From: Ecdyonurus torrentis
Lineage: Eukaryota > Arthropoda > Insecta > Ephemeroptera > Heptageniidae
Length of the DNA stretch: 64,000 bases
Direction: 5' to 3'
NCBI GenBank assembly: GCA_949318235.1
Contig: OX439129.1
Location: 31,465,243 to 31,529,242, forward strand
Shown here: piece by piece, positions 61,667-64,000 of the stretch
How positions within the stretch are numbered: the stretch's first letter is position 1
Layout: the number at the start of each line of letters is the position of its first letter
The notes under the pieces: model-generated
Seen by the model: the letters and a program-made list of their open reading frames with translations, nothing else
Database searches by the model: none
What the model was told of the DNA's origin: nothing
Made by a program: the position numbers and the translations under genes

Positions 61667-64000
61667 TCACAAATAATAATGTAATGCATAAAATATATAA
61701 ATTGTAACTGAAGAGTAGTGTGAGGTTTGCAAAAGAAGCACTCAAAATGATTATCATAATTCCCCTGTGTAATATAAACATAGCATTTAACTACTATATA
61801 ACGCTTACTCAACATTTTAAGTTTAAGAAAATCGTTATAGATATTTATTACGTAAATACATTAACCAATCAAACATTAAATGCATTTTTATTTGTTAAGG
61901 GATTCATCGTAATTTTCCTTTGCAATTTGTTTAAAGCTTTTTTTATTGATGATGAATAACAAAAAGATACTGAAATTTTTAAAAATTATTATATTTATAC
62001 TGGTATTTGTAAGCTGTATATTTGATTTTTATGTAAAAAGCGTATAATTATATTAATTATTAAGTAATGCTACCGTTAATATTTTTCGTCTCTTATAAAA
62101 CGTGAGTCTGCATTTGACACAAAAACAAAAAATATATATATAAAAAAAAAAGAAAGAAAAGCAAAGTACAAAAAGGAAACTAAACAAAGCACAAATAAAA
62201 AAGTCTTCAGCATTTTTAGAAAATTATATGATATATAAAAACAGCTGAAGTTTTTTTTTATTTACTGTAAAGAACAAAGTAAACTAAATAAAACGATTAA
62301 AATTAAAAACTTTTGTTTATTTTTACTAGCGTTTCCTTTAATTTTGTAAAACATTTTATTATCTTTTTTTTCTTCTTTTTTTCTTTTTAAGTTGATTTCT
62401 AAAATATTTTATTTGAAGTTAAAAATATTGATTATAATTTATAATTTGTTATAATGCATCGTGGATTCTCAAAAGATAAAAAATGCTTGGAAAATATTCC
62501 TTTGAGAAAAGAAAATTATAGATGAATAAAAAAGAAAAATCGTAAAATTTAAAAATGTTCAATCAATGCTAATATTTTTCCTTATAGTAATTTAAGATTT
62601 ATTCAAGCATATAATTTTTTTAAATCTATTCCCACCGAGGAATTTTATAGAAAAGAAAGAGCAACTCTGTTTGAACAGAAAATGTTTATTATGCAACATT
62701 TTGTTATCTTTGAAGAAAAAGTTCTTGTAACTTGTTTCGAAACACATTTCATTCTAAAGTTGAAGCGTAATTATATAAAAATATACTGTACGAACTTTAT
62801 AAATATCTTAAAATAAATCATACACAATAAATATTTTAAAAGATTTAGTTAGTAATTAAATATTCTATAATAGTTTATGCGTACAGTAAAGAGTTATAAA
62901 ATGAAAAAATAATTTTTTTTTTTTTTTTTTTTTTTTTACTCTTGAATTATTACTATAAATATAAGTTAAAAGTTAAGTACTGTACACTAAATTTTCGTTA
63001 CTTTAGACTTGTTTGCATAAGAAAATTACTAGCTTCATTTTTATTAATTTACTTTAATATTTTATCATTTACATTTAAGACAGTAAAGTTAATCGCATTA
63101 GAAAAATATACATTTAAAAAAATTGCTCTTCACGTTAGAATGTACAATAGCACTGTACAATGAAATACTGTCTGTGCTACTTGATTTTTGTAAATAATGT
63201 AATTTCACAGACATGAAGTATATCACTATTAAATTTTATACAATATTCGATTTCGATATATATATATATATTTTTTTTAAGTTAAAAATAATGGTACCAC
63301 TAAAAAAAAAATGGCATCAAATCCATTAATGCATTTTTTATTATTATTCATATGTAGAGTATGTGATTGGAAATTTTATTGTATTAATAACTGTAAGTTA
63401 CTAAATTCAAGCAATAAAGCACTTCAGACAGTATAATATTTTAATATAACAATAAGACATTAATATGGTAACAGACACAATATGACAAGAAAAAAAAATT
63501 AAATTTTTCCGGTGTACTGTATTTTTTTTTTATTATTATTATTTGTACTTATTATTATTAAAAAACAATATCATGTTCAAAAGTGGATCAATTTATTTAT
63601 GTTATTATCATTTATACTTTGAAAGCACAACATTTTTAAATAACCATTTTTTTATTGTTAAAACAATATTGTATTGTATGAAAAATGTTTAAAATTACTG
63701 CTTATGAAATTGTGAATAATATATTTACGGATTATAAAAAAATTTGACTTTGACATGTTAACAAATAAAGTTGTATATTATAATAAAATGTATACCGTAA
63801 ATCATTTTTTGACACCTTCATTGTTATTTAGCTAGTCAGTTAGAAAGTGTGATTTGCATTCTTTTCTTTTGTATAGCAAACTTGGATTATTAATACGTAT
63901 TTGTGCTATTGTTTGAATTAGAAGCTTAATTTTGAATTCAGTTATTTGAAGTGAAAGTATAAATAATAGTGCCCTGTAATCATAAACTTCATTTTTATAC
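61662..64000. other. AT-rich spacer to the end of the window
   Basis: T25 at 62913-62937 and several A/T runs. The plus-strand frames of 73-79 codons (61720, 62942) have background composition and no motif. No gene supported. Confidence 0.5.

Overview
The window is non-coding eukaryotic nuclear DNA, very AT-rich (about three quarters A+T by eye) and packed with long simple repeats. I see no operons, Shine-Dalgarno-led ORFs, rRNA or functional tRNA genes, and no protein gene I can support. Almost every long open frame is a simple repeat read as codons (YIYI, LSLS, RERE, HTHT, VCVC, KKER) or a chance frame through a transposable element. The density of (TA)n, (CT)n/(GA)n, (CA)n and (GAAA)n tracts, a tRNA-derived SINE, and many small DNA transposons with TA, TTAA or 8-bp target sites fit an invertebrate animal with a microsatellite-rich genome. 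I cannot name a phylum from this evidence. The window is probably intergenic or inside one or more large introns.

Layout. At 0-6 kb there is a pentanucleotide/TA tract, a 316-bp near-perfect palindrome bounded by TTAA, a (CT)n tract, a terminal-inverted-repeat element inside a TA tract, a TTAA-bounded repeat (4318-4667) and a 140-bp TA tract. At 6-18 kb there are mostly simple repeats, including a 720-bp (GAAA)n array, plus one weak coding-like patch (10.3-10.6 kb). At 18.7-20.3 kb a 1.54-kb hAT-type non-autonomous transposon sits inside a TA tract, and its ends are crowded with GATC motifs. At 22-31 kb there is a degenerate inverted repeat, a tRNA-derived SINE with a poly(A) tail, a multi-palindromic foldback (25.2-25.4 kb), an exon-like patch on the minus strand (29.0 kb) and a full-length hairpin MITE (29.9 kb). 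At 31-42 kb there are more simple repeats, an exon-like patch at 35.1 kb, the first of three 124-bp TA-flanked MITEs, a TTAA element at 38.7 kb, a second copy of the TTAA palindrome family at 39.8 kb and a small inverted repeat at 40.4 kb. At 42-64 kb there is a decayed hAT-like element (46.5 kb), the other two 124-bp MITEs (48.0 and 58.9 kb), a second copy of the 4.3-kb TTAA repeat in opposite orientation (51.3 kb), a TA-flanked inverted repeat at 53.3 kb and an unusual cluster of AGGT/ACCT motifs at 60.8-61.4 kb.

No genes work together here. What recurs is a community of short non-autonomous DNA transposons with hairpin ends that must have been mobilised by transposases encoded elsewhere. 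The TTAA-bounded elements repeatedly carry the CRE palindrome TGACGTCA, which is otherwise rare at this base composition. The most notable items are the TTAA/CRE element group, the three equal-length MITEs, the GATC-saturated hAT ends, the AGGT cluster and the nested palindrome at 25.3 kb.
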